64,000 nucleotides of DNA from DAISIK01 sp036822055 (GCA_036822055.1 DAISIK010000003.1:1-64000); one strand, 5' to 3'; shown: positions 27,186-36,279, counted from the stretch's first letter. The notes: generated from the sequence alone by a model not told the origin. Numbers and translations are program-made.

Positions 27186-28010
27186 ATGAGCTGGTTTGAG
27201 CGATTGGGTGGAGTGGTGCGGAGGATTGTGCCGCATTCGATCGAGGTCTCAGCGATTATTTCGACCTATCGTGCAGAAAGGTTTATCGAGGGTTGCCTGA
27301 AAAACCTCACAGAGCAGACCCTTTTCCAGTCGGGGCAGATGGAGGTAATCGTTATCGACAGTGGATCGCCGGAGAGGGAGGGCGAAATCGCACGGGCCTA
27401 CCAGCGGCTTTTTGGTGCTCAGATTCGCTACTACAGGACGGCCCACGAAACACTCTATGGATCTTGGAACCGGGCCATTCGTTTGGCTAGAGGTCGATAT
27501 CTTACAAATGCGAACACCGATGACCGGCGTCACCCCGACGGCATCCGCCGCCAGTGGGATTTTCTCAAGAAGAATCCGGAACTGTCGGGTTGCTATGGAT
27601 ACCAGAGAATCACAGAGCATCCGAATTTGGATTTTTCGGAAGCCACAGAGGATCTGTACTTTGGGTGGCCAGAGTATTCCTACTCCGAGCTACAGCACCG
27701 TTGCATCCTGGGACCACAACCGATGTGGGTGAAGGAACTTCACCGCCAGTACGGATTCTTTGATTCAAAATACCGGGTGGTTGGCGATTACGATTTTTGG
27801 CTTCGGTGTGGGAAGACCTGCTTTTTTGGAAGGGTTCCAGAGGTCCTTGGTCTCTATTACCGAAATCCCGGAGGTCTGGAGCATTCGAGCCCCGAACTCG
27901 TGCAGGAAACGATCGATGTAAGGCGCAGGCACGGAATCCTTGAGCTAAGCCAAAAAGGGACCGATCCGGTTGGGATGGATGGATTGGAGATGGCGGCGTC
28001 AGAGGATTGA
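27186..28010 (+). CDS. Family 2 glycosyltransferase
   Basis: A 274-residue GT2 enzyme. VSAIISTYRAERFIEGCL is the entry strand, VIVIDSGSPE the nucleotide block and TNANTDDRRHPDGI the metal-binding region with Asp-Asp. DFWLRCG near the end corresponds to the conserved ED/DW-type acceptor region. No membrane span is seen. It starts 19 bases after the exporter ATPase and belongs to the same transcription unit. The specificity is unknown. Confidence 0.8.
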   Translation: MSWFERLGGVVRRIVPHSIEVSAIISTYRAERFIEGCLKNLTEQTLFQSGQMEVIVIDSGSPEREGEIARAYQRLFGAQIRYYRTAHETLYGSWNRAIRLARGRYLTNANTDDRRHPDGIRRQWDFLKKNPELSGCYGYQRITEHPNLDFSEATEDLYFGWPEYSYSELQHRCILGPQPMWVKELHRQYGFFDSKYRVVGDYDFWLRCGKTCFFGRVPEVLGLYYRNPGGLEHSSPELVQETIDVRRRHGILELSQKGTDPVGMDGLEMAASED

Positions 28011-28083
28011 TAAAGCTGATACACAAGGTCCCAAAAGATTGACCTTTTGGGCAGGGCTCGAATGCTGGAAATCTATACCCTTG

Positions 28084-30003
28084 ATGGAGCAAGAACGGAC
28101 AGATACTCTGGAGCAATGCTCGGTCGCCCCTTCCCGGAAGCGGGTGGCTCGGGCTTTTGGGTGGATTGCTTTGGCTCTGGTACTGGTCTTTGGTTCGCTG
28201 ATCCCTGGATACAAATACTTCGTTAGCAAATCATTTATTTCCATTGATCTCGCAAGCGAAGCGGGAGGTCGTTTTAAGGTTTATTGGGCGAAGGGCGGGA
28301 CCGGTGCTTTTGCAGAGGACCGCCATGCTTCGATCCGAATCCCCGGAGGTCTGCAGAGAATTAATCTCATTCTTCCAGATATCGGCCAGAATGTGGACCT
28401 GCGTATCGATCCGTTTGAAAGCATGGGAACCGCGTTGATTTCACGGATCGAGTTTTCCGGGCGGTCATGGCGGATACCGGTGATGGAGGATGGGGCATTT
28501 ACGGAGGGGGTCGAGTGGAGAGTAGGTGGCACCGTTGAAACCCATGCAGTAGGTCCAGAGGGGTTAAGTATCGTCTCGGATGGAGTGGATCCTCATTTAA
28601 TCCTGACCCGTTTGCCTGCGGGGGATAAGATTGAGCAACCGCAGATCGTTGAGGGACTGGCAGTGCTGGCCATTTTTTCCATCCCGATCTGGTGGCGATG
28701 GGGAAGACGCTCCCAGAAGATCGATTGGAGTTTGTTGCCGGTTCTGGTTCTGGCGTTGGTGTTTGGGCTGTTGGTAGTAATCGCCTTTTATTCGCATCGA
28801 TCAGCGCACCCTGACGAAGAGGTCCATCTCAAAGCAGCTCACTATTATCAAACGAACTGGGCGATGCCCTCGATCGACGATCCAAGGATAGCGGGCAGTT
28901 TTAGTACCTACGGGTATTCGCGCCTGAACGGGAGTGAGATTGTCTATTTTGTGGCTGGGAAATTTGGAGAGATCCTCAGTCCGCTCCAGATCAGGGATGA
29001 GCATGTCAAGTTCCGGCTCTTTAATCTTCTGCTATACTTAATTCTGCTTCTTCTGGCAGTGCGGGACCGTCAATTTCGGTTGATCCTTATTCCGGTTTCA
29101 GCCTTTCCCCAGGCGTGGTACCTTTTCGCTTACTTTAATTCTGACGGATTTGCCCTTTTCCTGTGTTTGCTGTTGGCCTACCACGCCGTGGCCAAAGACG
29201 GGCTTCTCTCCAAGGAGAACATTCAGGTCCGATTAAAAGGAGTTCTAAGTTGGACGACCTTGATTCTGATGGGGGGATGTATGGCCATGGTTAAGCCAAA
29301 TTTCTGGCCATTTTCGGGGTTTTTTATCGGCTATCTTTTAGTCAGGGATTTTCCGAGCAAGGCGACGTTTTTGAAAGCGGGCGTTCTCATTCTGTCGGCG
29401 ATCAGCTTTTATTCGGTTTGGATGATTCTGGCAAATGCCCAGAACGATTGGAGGCACAAGGAGCGAATTGTAGAAAAGGCAGCGGCCATTGCTTCGGCGC
29501 GGTTCAACGTGGCCGGCGATCTGGCAACGATGAGTCCAGGGCTACTCCTGCGCGAGAGGGGGGTAAGTCTGGCGACGATGTTGACTGAGTGGAGGTGGTT
29601 CTACCGAACCTACTGCACAAGCATTGGCAGTTTTGGCTGGTTGAACAAAAATCCTCAGCCCCGTCACTATGACATTCTGAAGACATCCTACCTTATTGCG
29701 GGACTGGTGGTCTTGACTCAGCTGTTTATGGTTCCTGGATGGAGAGGACGGTTGATCGTCCTCGGCGGGCTCTTTTCAATTTTTGCACTTTTCACCGCGT
29801 CGATCTTTCACTCGTGGACGTCGGACTTTCAGGCGCAAGGACGTTATCTGTCGGCCGTGCTTCCAATCCTTGGAATCATGATCTATGAATCACGACGGAA
29901 GTCCTTTCTCCCGTTAATCCACGCCTCGCTGGTCTTGATTTGGATGGCCGGATTTTGTGTCGTACTGACCATCGCACTCGGTCAAACGGTGGGACTTCGG
30001 TGA
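28084..30003 (+). CDS. DUF2142-type polytopic membrane protein with external beta-rich N-terminal module
   Basis: A 639-residue protein. A span at about 24-42 is followed by an external module (about 48-188) that contains GGRFKVYWAKGG and LRIDPFESMGTALISRIEF. A further span precedes about ten more. The segment RSAHPDEEVHLKAAHYYQT matches the conserved early loop of DUF2142 membrane proteins, where the acidic residues could be catalytic if the protein has a GT-C fold. The whole N-terminal part mirrors the separate protein at 24335-24925. The ATG at 28084 is preferred; the frame is open upstream to 27970 inside the previous gene. A 142-base gap follows. Confidence 0.75.
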   Translation: MEQERTDTLEQCSVAPSRKRVARAFGWIALALVLVFGSLIPGYKYFVSKSFISIDLASEAGGRFKVYWAKGGTGAFAEDRHASIRIPGGLQRINLILPDIGQNVDLRIDPFESMGTALISRIEFSGRSWRIPVMEDGAFTEGVEWRVGGTVETHAVGPEGLSIVSDGVDPHLILTRLPAGDKIEQPQIVEGLAVLAIFSIPIWWRWGRRSQKIDWSLLPVLVLALVFGLLVVIAFYSHRSAHPDEEVHLKAAHYYQTNWAMPSIDDPRIAGSFSTYGYSRLNGSEIVYFVAGKFGEILSPLQIRDEHVKFRLFNLLLYLILLLLAVRDRQFRLILIPVSAFPQAWYLFAYFNSDGFALFLCLLLAYHAVAKDGLLSKENIQVRLKGVLSWTTLILMGGCMAMVKPNFWPFSGFFIGYLLVRDFPSKATFLKAGVLILSAISFYSVWMILANAQNDWRHKERIVEKAAAIASARFNVAGDLATMSPGLLLRERGVSLATMLTEWRWFYRTYCTSIGSFGWLNKNPQPRHYDILKTSYLIAGLVVLTQLFMVPGWRGRLIVLGGLFSIFALFTASIFHSWTSDFQAQGRYLSAVLPILGIMIYESRRKSFLPLIHASLVLIWMAGFCVVLTIALGQTVGLR

Positions 30004-30051
30004 CCGATTCTTTAACCTGTTCGGATCGTGGGTGGTGAAGATGATAACCCC

Positions 30052-30077
30052 CGATCCTGTGAGGGTATGCGATCCTG
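30052..30077. repeat. Short direct repeat in the cluster's second-widest gap
   Basis: CGATCCTG occurs at 30052-30059 and 30070-30077, both followed by a GAGG/AGG step, with an 18-base period. The gap of 142 bases (30004-30145) is unusual in a cluster whose genes otherwise touch. The pair may be a regulator site or mark the join of two gene blocks. No terminator-like hairpin with a T-run is visible. Confidence 0.3.
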
Positions 30078-30145
30078 AGGTGCCTGACGTCCCGATGAAG
30101 GGTCTTGAAAGAGGCTGAGATATCGGAGAAACCTAGTTTATTTTT

Positions 30146-31645
30146 ATGAAGTTAATTAAGGCGAAGCAGTTCCAGCATTTGAAACACATCGATACTTTTG
30201 GCATGCTGAAGTTTCGGGAGGAGTATTTGATGAGGGTCTCGGGCTGGGTTCTTTGCTCAGAAACAACCTCTGCTGCTCGTGTTTGGCTCGAATTCGGTGA
30301 CAAGGTGCAAGAGGCTACCCGATTCTACCGGATGGACGTGATCAATACCCCGGACGGAACTGCGGCTGATAATCAGCTTCCCGGCTTTGATGTAGAGCTG
30401 CGGAGTAAAGTTCCGAAAGGGATCTTAAGGCTCTTTGCTGAGAACGATCAGGGTGAGGCTGCTGAGATATGGTCCAGAAAGGTGAAGCCAAAAGATTTTG
30501 AGCAAGGGAACCTCAACGAGACTCCGGTCTTTTCTGGCTATGACTTCCTGCGCGAATTGATCCTCGCGGACCATGAGAAGCCCGAAACAGTGCGCGATTA
30601 CGAGGCGCCTCCGGTGGTCGATTGCATCATCCCGGACTTTGGCATCGGTGCCGGCGGCCACGCGGCGATCTTTCGGATTCTGAAGGCATGCGAGGATGAG
30701 GGGTGGGCGACCCGGATCTGGATCATGTTTTCTTCCCAACACGGGTCCCCGGAGCAGATCCGAAAGGTTCTCAAGGAACATTTTCAGCCTCTCTCTGGAG
30801 AAATCCGTTTTGCCACTCCGACGAGTATCAGAAAAATGAATGGGGAGATCGGTATCGCCACTGATCGTTGGACTGCTTATTTCCTGAGGGCGGCTTCGGC
30901 GGTGACGCGCAAATACTACCTGGTTCAGGACTTTGAGCCGCTCTTTTATGGCGAGGGTACCGCTTCTCTATTAGCCGAAAACACCTATCGGTTTCCCTTC
31001 ATACCGTTTGCCTCGACTCCCTGGTTGGCAGAAAAGCTGGCCGAATTTGGGCATCACGGGGTGACAGTCTTTCGCTATGGGGTAAACCGTGAATTTTTCT
31101 ACCCTCCAGCAAATCATCCTCAGAATCCTGTTCCGCGCATTGCCTTTTACAGTCGGGCGTCCACTGAACGACGTGCGGTAGACCTTGGCTTCATCGCCTT
31201 TGAGCTACTTGCCAAACGCGGAGTGAAGTTCGAGGTCGATTTCTTTGGGTATGACATGACCGGATTTCGGACCACTTACCCGCATCGTAATCATGGAGTC
31301 CTTAACGAAAAAGGATTGGGAGATCTTTTCCGGTCGGTTGATCTCGGGGTGGCCTTCTCGGCGACCAATCCCTCGATCATATCAGGAGAGATGATGGCTT
31401 GCGGTTTGGCGGTAGTCGAGCTGGATCGACGCAACAACCGAGCCAGTTGGCCCGCAGAGGCCATGGCATGGGTGAGTCCAGACCCCGGCGAGATTGCGAA
31501 TCGGCTCGAGGTACTGTTGCTCAATGAGCAAGAGCGGAGGCCTATTGCCGAGGCGGGGAAGGCCTTTTCGGACGGGCTCTCGTGGGAAGAGTCGGCGGCA
31601 AAAGTCGTAGCTAAGCTGAAAGAAGATCGAAAGATTGTTGGATGA
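30146..31645 (+). CDS. WsaF-like glycosyltransferase with accessory N-terminal module
   Basis: A 499-residue protein. The C-terminal two thirds resemble the WsaF family of rhamnosyltransferases: IPDFGIGAGGHAAIFRIL, KYYLVQDFEPLFYGEG near residue 255, TPWLAEKLAEFG, VFRYGVNREFFYP and SIISGEMMACGLAVVELD. The N-terminal 115 residues form a separate module with RVSGWVLCSE, VWLEFGDKVQEAT and a Gly-Phe step before a beta-rich end; it resembles residues 80-185 of the enzyme at 20460-22595. WsaF itself adds rhamnose to a surface-layer glycan, so rhamnose is a reasonable but unproven guess. It overlaps the next gene as ATGA. Confidence 0.8.
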   Translation: MKLIKAKQFQHLKHIDTFGMLKFREEYLMRVSGWVLCSETTSAARVWLEFGDKVQEATRFYRMDVINTPDGTAADNQLPGFDVELRSKVPKGILRLFAENDQGEAAEIWSRKVKPKDFEQGNLNETPVFSGYDFLRELILADHEKPETVRDYEAPPVVDCIIPDFGIGAGGHAAIFRILKACEDEGWATRIWIMFSSQHGSPEQIRKVLKEHFQPLSGEIRFATPTSIRKMNGEIGIATDRWTAYFLRAASAVTRKYYLVQDFEPLFYGEGTASLLAENTYRFPFIPFASTPWLAEKLAEFGHHGVTVFRYGVNREFFYPPANHPQNPVPRIAFYSRASTERRAVDLGFIAFELLAKRGVKFEVDFFGYDMTGFRTTYPHRNHGVLNEKGLGDLFRSVDLGVAFSATNPSIISGEMMACGLAVVELDRRNNRASWPAEAMAWVSPDPGEIANRLEVLLLNEQERRPIAEAGKAFSDGLSWEESAAKVVAKLKEDRKIVG

Positions 31646-32556
31646 TTACGGTCGCCATTCCCGCACGAAACGGTGGAGCTCTATTTGGAAGAGTCCTTGA
31701 GGCAGTTCTCAACCAAGATATTGCAGAAGAATTTGAGATTCTGGTAGCGGACACCGAGTCGAGCGACGGAACACGGGAGCGGGTCATGCATCTCGCTGAG
31801 AATAATGATAACTTCCGATGGTTCCCCGTGAAGAAAGCAGACTTCGGGCATGGTAAAACCCGAAATCTGTTGGTTGAGAAAGCGCGGGGCGATGTAGTTG
31901 CTTTCCTGACTCAGGATGCCCTACCGGTTGACCGGAATTGGCTGCGGAATCTGGTGGAACCCTTGCGCTCGCAGCGAGACGTCGCCGGTGCTACTGGATT
32001 ACACCTGGCTTATCCTGAACACGGCCCGATCACGGCGAGGAATATGTCCCATCATTTCAGAAGCTTTGGAGACGAGCTGAAACTGCAGCGCATTGATGAC
32101 CGCGAGCTCTACGAAATGGACCAAGCCTACCGCCAGCACTTGCACTTCTATAGTGACAATAACTCCGCGATGATCCGCGAAGTCTGGGAGAAGATTCCCT
32201 ACCTGGAAGTTCCGTTCGGAGAAGATCAACTCTGGGCTGAGAAAATTCTCCAAGCCGGGTACGCAAAGGCTTGGGTACCACAAGCGGCGGTCTTTCACTC
32301 GCATCGGTTTAGCTTCCGCAACACGGTTGCGCGAGCAAAGGAGGAGGCGATCTACTACCATCAGGTTTTTGGCTATCGACTTGGGGCGCCTCTGGGAATC
32401 TCCCTCCGCCGGGCCTGGATACAATGGAGGGCAGATTGCCACTGGATGAAGGAGCAGGGTGCTATTCCAAAAGGTGAACGCAAGGCGACTGCGATCGACA
32501 TCTTTGGTTTGTACCTGGGGCATTGGTTGGCCCGCCGAGAAATCGGCATCAAGTAG
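31642..32556 (+). CDS. Family 2 glycosyltransferase, rhamnosyltransferase-like
   Basis: A 304-residue GT2 enzyme. TVAIPARNGGALFGRVLEA is the entry strand. FEILVADTESSDGT, FGHGKTRN and VVAFLTQDALPVDRNWL form the donor and metal site, with TQDA in place of a plain DxD. The FGHG-TRN plus TQDA combination is typical of dTDP-rhamnose-using O-antigen transferases. VPFGEDQLWAEKIL is the conserved ED-x-W acceptor block. It is coupled to the WsaF-like gene by ATGA, so both may use the same sugar donor. Confidence 0.82.
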   Translation: MITVAIPARNGGALFGRVLEAVLNQDIAEEFEILVADTESSDGTRERVMHLAENNDNFRWFPVKKADFGHGKTRNLLVEKARGDVVAFLTQDALPVDRNWLRNLVEPLRSQRDVAGATGLHLAYPEHGPITARNMSHHFRSFGDELKLQRIDDRELYEMDQAYRQHLHFYSDNNSAMIREVWEKIPYLEVPFGEDQLWAEKILQAGYAKAWVPQAAVFHSHRFSFRNTVARAKEEAIYYHQVFGYRLGAPLGISLRRAWIQWRADCHWMKEQGAIPKGERKATAIDIFGLYLGHWLARREIGIK

Positions 32557-32560
32557 GGGG

Positions 32561-34351
32561 ATGATCTTGCGCGTAAGAGATACCGCTTTCCCCAGCCAGA
32601 CCCTTGGGTTGTTGCCGAATGAACCGGTTTCTGAAGAGGGGTTTGAGCGGGTTTTGTTGGCGGAGAGGGAATGGTTTGCCAGCCAGTCAGGCGGCCTCCG
32701 GCTTCGATGGATCGTTCCATGTGAGGGAAGGAGTGATCCGGAATGGAGTTATTTTCTGTCTTCCGTGGCTCTACATCCTAAAAATGGTGTCGAGATTTGT
32801 TTCTGGGCTAGCGATGCGGGGGAGTTTTCGAGGAAACGGCAGCTTTGGACGCTGGGCGAGCTTGGTGCAGCAATGCTTAGCTTGGAGGAGATGGCAGAGA
32901 ATCTTGGATGGGGGGACGCAGTCTGCTGGAAAATCGGAAAAGCTCTTGGCGACCACTTTTATGAAGCGAGTGCCCGATGGACCGCCTTGTTTCCAATCGG
33001 TTGTTTCCCACACCCACGAACAGGTATGGTCTTGCAGCGCTGTGCGGAAGGGGAGCTTCCGGTTACGAGTCACTGGCAGCAGTTGCACGTGGAGGAATCG
33101 GTCACCTTCAAAGCGATGCCTGAAGCAGTTTTCTGGTCAAAATATGGATACAACTCTTTTGGGCCGGTGGTCTACATCCCGGCTTCCGGTTGGTTCCAGG
33201 TGATGGATTGTTTGGGGAAAATGGATGCGAGGGAGGCGGGCAACAATTGGATGGGGCATTTGATTGGTATGGCAATCGGCCGCGCTGTGCAGCGAATTCC
33301 TCTGGCCATAACGATTGCGGTCGATGGCACCTCCTTCGGGATGGCTCCAATGGACCGATGGAAACATCTTTATGAGGACGCGCTGGCGAAGGATCTTTGT
33401 GGAGACGGAGCGCCTCGAGGTCGATTGGCTCTGGAAGTGGTTGGAGGCAACCGGAGGTATCCCAGGTATGAGGAAAGAAAGGAAGGAGGGAAGATCGGGT
33501 TGGTGATTCCCTTTCGCGACGCATTGGAGCTAACGACGGCGACTCTAAAGAGCCTTGCCCGCCTCGATGGAGCCGATCGGCTGGAGATCGTTTTGGTAGA
33601 CAACCGTTCGGAGAAATCTAACCGTGTAGCCATTGAGCGGGTTTTGGAGGAATTCTTTCAGTCCAATCAGCGGACGGTGATTGAGGATGATGGCCCATTC
33701 AATTTTGCCCGCCTGAACAATCGAGGAATTGAGCGTCTAGCAACCGAAAAGATCCTTCTTTGCAATAACGACATTGAGGTCCTCGACGACCACGTTTTGA
33801 TGGCTCTTGAGCAATTGGTTGATCTGCCGAGGGTGGCTATGGCCGGACCAGGGGTCTATTACCCGGACGGAAGGATGCAAAGCGCGGGCATCTTTGAGGG
33901 ACCAAACGGGCCTCAAGCCTCCTCCTTGATCGTTGAAGAGGACGCTGACGCCTTCCGGGAGGTCGAGGGCTTGACCTTTGCATTTGTCATGGTTCGTCGG
34001 GATGCCTTGGTCCAAGTTGGAGGACTTGACGAGAAGATTTGTCCGAATGGATTCGGGGACGCCCTGATTTGCCATCGATTGCGAAAGCGGGGTTGGTGCC
34101 ACCTGGTGGATCCAAGGTTGCGGGTGGTTCACCACGAGTCCCAAAGCCGGGGGCGCAGACCTGAAGAGATAGAGCGCTGGCAGATGGTGAGGGAGGGGAT
34201 GAAGCTGGGTGGTTTTCAGACGATTCTGGAGAATGGCATCCAGCCGCAGACCGTGCGGAAGGGCAGTTCAGCCGGGGGAAAACCAGCTCTTTCAAAGAGG
34301 ATCTATCGATGTTGGAAGGCAGCAAGACGTTCGTGGACTGAATCTCGCTAA
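32561..34351 (+). CDS. Family 2 glycosyltransferase with a 310-residue unassigned N-terminal half
   Basis: A 596-residue protein. Residues 1-310 are not recognised; this part is Trp-rich and has no membrane span, so it is likely soluble. From residue 311, KIGLVIPFRDALELT starts a GT2 domain with IVLVDNRSEKSN, NFARLNNRGIERL and ILLCNNDIEVLD, in which NND serves as the metal-binding motif. FGDALICHRLRKRGW is the acceptor block. The ATG at 32561 comes four bases after the previous stop. The N-terminal half could be a second, divergent enzyme or a binding domain. Confidence 0.78.
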   Translation: MILRVRDTAFPSQTLGLLPNEPVSEEGFERVLLAEREWFASQSGGLRLRWIVPCEGRSDPEWSYFLSSVALHPKNGVEICFWASDAGEFSRKRQLWTLGELGAAMLSLEEMAENLGWGDAVCWKIGKALGDHFYEASARWTALFPIGCFPHPRTGMVLQRCAEGELPVTSHWQQLHVEESVTFKAMPEAVFWSKYGYNSFGPVVYIPASGWFQVMDCLGKMDAREAGNNWMGHLIGMAIGRAVQRIPLAITIAVDGTSFGMAPMDRWKHLYEDALAKDLCGDGAPRGRLALEVVGGNRRYPRYEERKEGGKIGLVIPFRDALELTTATLKSLARLDGADRLEIVLVDNRSEKSNRVAIERVLEEFFQSNQRTVIEDDGPFNFARLNNRGIERLATEKILLCNNDIEVLDDHVLMALEQLVDLPRVAMAGPGVYYPDGRMQSAGIFEGPNGPQASSLIVEEDADAFREVEGLTFAFVMVRRDALVQVGGLDEKICPNGFGDALICHRLRKRGWCHLVDPRLRVVHHESQSRGRRPEEIERWQMVREGMKLGGFQTILENGIQPQTVRKGSSAGGKPALSKRIYRCWKAARRSWTESR

Positions 34352-34355
34352 AACT

Positions 34356-36155
34356 ATGGAGGGATCAGAAGTAGTCGACGTCTCGGTGGTGATTCCCTGT
34401 TTTAACTCCGGCAAATGGATACGAGAGGCGGTGGAGTCTGTCCGTCGATTGAAGGGTCCCACCAGGGTAGAGATCCTAATCAGCGACGATGGCTCAACCG
34501 ATCCATTGACCCTCGAAACACTAGTTGACCTGGAGAATGAGGGGCTCTTCGTGGTGAGGGGGGAGAATGGGGGACCATCGGTAGCTCGAAACCGAGCAAT
34601 TGAATTAGCCAAGGGAGCGTTCATTGTCCCATTAGACGCCGATGATCGGATTTTGCCAGAGGGATTGGAATTACTGGTTGCAGCCATCGAGGGAAACGAA
34701 GCAATCGGCGTTGCTTATGGCAGAGCGCAGCTGATCGGGGAGGCTTCGGGGGTTCATCCCTTGCGTCCCTATTCGTTTCCGGAGATCCTCTTCGACAACG
34801 TGATCTATGCGACCGCGATTTTCCGGAAGTCAGACTGGAGGAGAGTCGGAGGGTATCGCGAGTCGATGCGGGATGGATGGGAGGATTATGATTTTTGGCT
34901 GAAGTTCATCGAGGTCGGACTGGAGGTCAGGATGCTACCTGAGTTGATCTTTGAATACCGTCAATCTGCGGGATCCCGCGACCGTCAATACCATCTCGAT
35001 CGTGAACGCATCTACAAGACTTACGGGCAGCTCTGGCATAACCACCGCGACCTGTACGAAGCCAATCTCCAAGAGGTTTTTAAGGCCCACCTCGACAGGC
35101 GAGAGTGGTGGAACGAGCTTCCTTGGTTGGCGGTTCCCTGGATCGAGCCAGTGGATAAGGGTCGATTTGAGACGCGGGTCCGTGCCAGTGGCTTTGTAGA
35201 GGCTGATGGGATAGCTCGGACGGTCCATTTTTTTTGCAATTCGCCGAGGTTTGAGAGCATTCGATTTCATCCCTTTGACGGACCTTGTCGGGTCGAGGTG
35301 TTGGAACTCCGACTGATCGGCCAGAATGGTCAGTCCGAAACCTACCGTTGCGGAGACGGGGTTGAGATGAAGATGCTTTCCCAAGGGAGGGAGAGTCGGG
35401 CAGCGTCCTGTTTTTTTGTCGACCGGAATCCTCGGGTTCTCCTGGCACTTAAGGCTGCCGCGACAGGTGTATCAGAAATTCAAATACACTACGCTGTCCA
35501 CACGGTTAATAATTCTCTGGCGAAAGTTTTCGAGCTGATCACGGAATTGGGTGACGGGTATGAGAATGAGCGGAATGCCGCTGCAATCGTCGAAGGGGAG
35601 AGAGCTGTCCTGCACGATCGGAAGATTTGCCTGGAAGAGGACGTGAGACTGCTGGAAGCACGACTCACTGCTGCTGAGGCGTTGAATGATCAGCTTTGGT
35701 GCGCTTATCGCAAAGAGCTCTTTACCCGCCGGTCGGCGCAAGCAAAGGCGAAGGGATGGACTCTATGGCTGACGCAGATCCTGGATGTTTTAGGCAGATG
35801 GAGGAAATTTGCAGCGAGGGACGGTAGAATTGGAGAGGAGAGTTTTGAAGTGATTGTAGATAATGATCTGCTGATTGTGCGCTCGGGACACTTTCTGGAG
35901 GAAGGGGTGCTTGATCAAGGTTGGATTGAGTTGAGGGTACGAGTAAAAGGGGAGGAGCCTCGTCCGCTTTTGGAGGCAAACCCTGGAGAGGCAGATAGGC
36001 GGGTTATTTCGCTTATGTCTTTACCGCTTCCCGCGAGCTTGGAGGTCCTGGAGTCGAGGCGGGGCTGGAGGAGAGTGGGGCGGATATTGAGTGGCGGAAC
36101 GATCGAGTTCAGTGCTTCGGCACGGCGGAGCGGATGGAGGTTAGGCAAGTCTTGA
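34356..36155 (+). CDS. Family 2 glycosyltransferase with beta-rich module and coiled coil
   Basis: A 599-residue protein. The GT2 domain (about 5-240) has VSVVIPCFNSGKWIREAVE, LISDDGSTDP, PSVARNRAIE, PLDADDRILPEG and GWEDYDFWLKF. A beta-rich stretch follows at about 265-385 with IRFHPFDGPCRVEVLELRL (302-320), which resembles a motif in the proteins at 24335 and 28084. Residues about 405-455 look like a coiled coil, and the C-terminal 100 residues are again beta-rich. It is the last gene of the glycan cluster. The coiled coil may set chain length or enable assembly, as in some long-chain regulators, but that is speculation. Confidence 0.78.
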   Translation: MEGSEVVDVSVVIPCFNSGKWIREAVESVRRLKGPTRVEILISDDGSTDPLTLETLVDLENEGLFVVRGENGGPSVARNRAIELAKGAFIVPLDADDRILPEGLELLVAAIEGNEAIGVAYGRAQLIGEASGVHPLRPYSFPEILFDNVIYATAIFRKSDWRRVGGYRESMRDGWEDYDFWLKFIEVGLEVRMLPELIFEYRQSAGSRDRQYHLDRERIYKTYGQLWHNHRDLYEANLQEVFKAHLDRREWWNELPWLAVPWIEPVDKGRFETRVRASGFVEADGIARTVHFFCNSPRFESIRFHPFDGPCRVEVLELRLIGQNGQSETYRCGDGVEMKMLSQGRESRAASCFFVDRNPRVLLALKAAATGVSEIQIHYAVHTVNNSLAKVFELITELGDGYENERNAAAIVEGERAVLHDRKICLEEDVRLLEARLTAAEALNDQLWCAYRKELFTRRSAQAKAKGWTLWLTQILDVLGRWRKFAARDGRIGEESFEVIVDNDLLIVRSGHFLEEGVLDQGWIELRVRVKGEEPRPLLEANPGEADRRVISLMSLPLPASLEVLESRRGWRRVGRILSGGTIEFSASARRSGWRLGKS

Positions 36156-36279
36156 GCTGATGGGTGGTAGTTTCTGGATTGAACTCGTGGGAATCCAGGA
36201 CCTTTTCTTGCATTTGCTGGCAGCAGGGCGAGAAAGGGAGGTTTCCGGCGATGAACTTGACGGTCGGGTCTAGTGCTTC

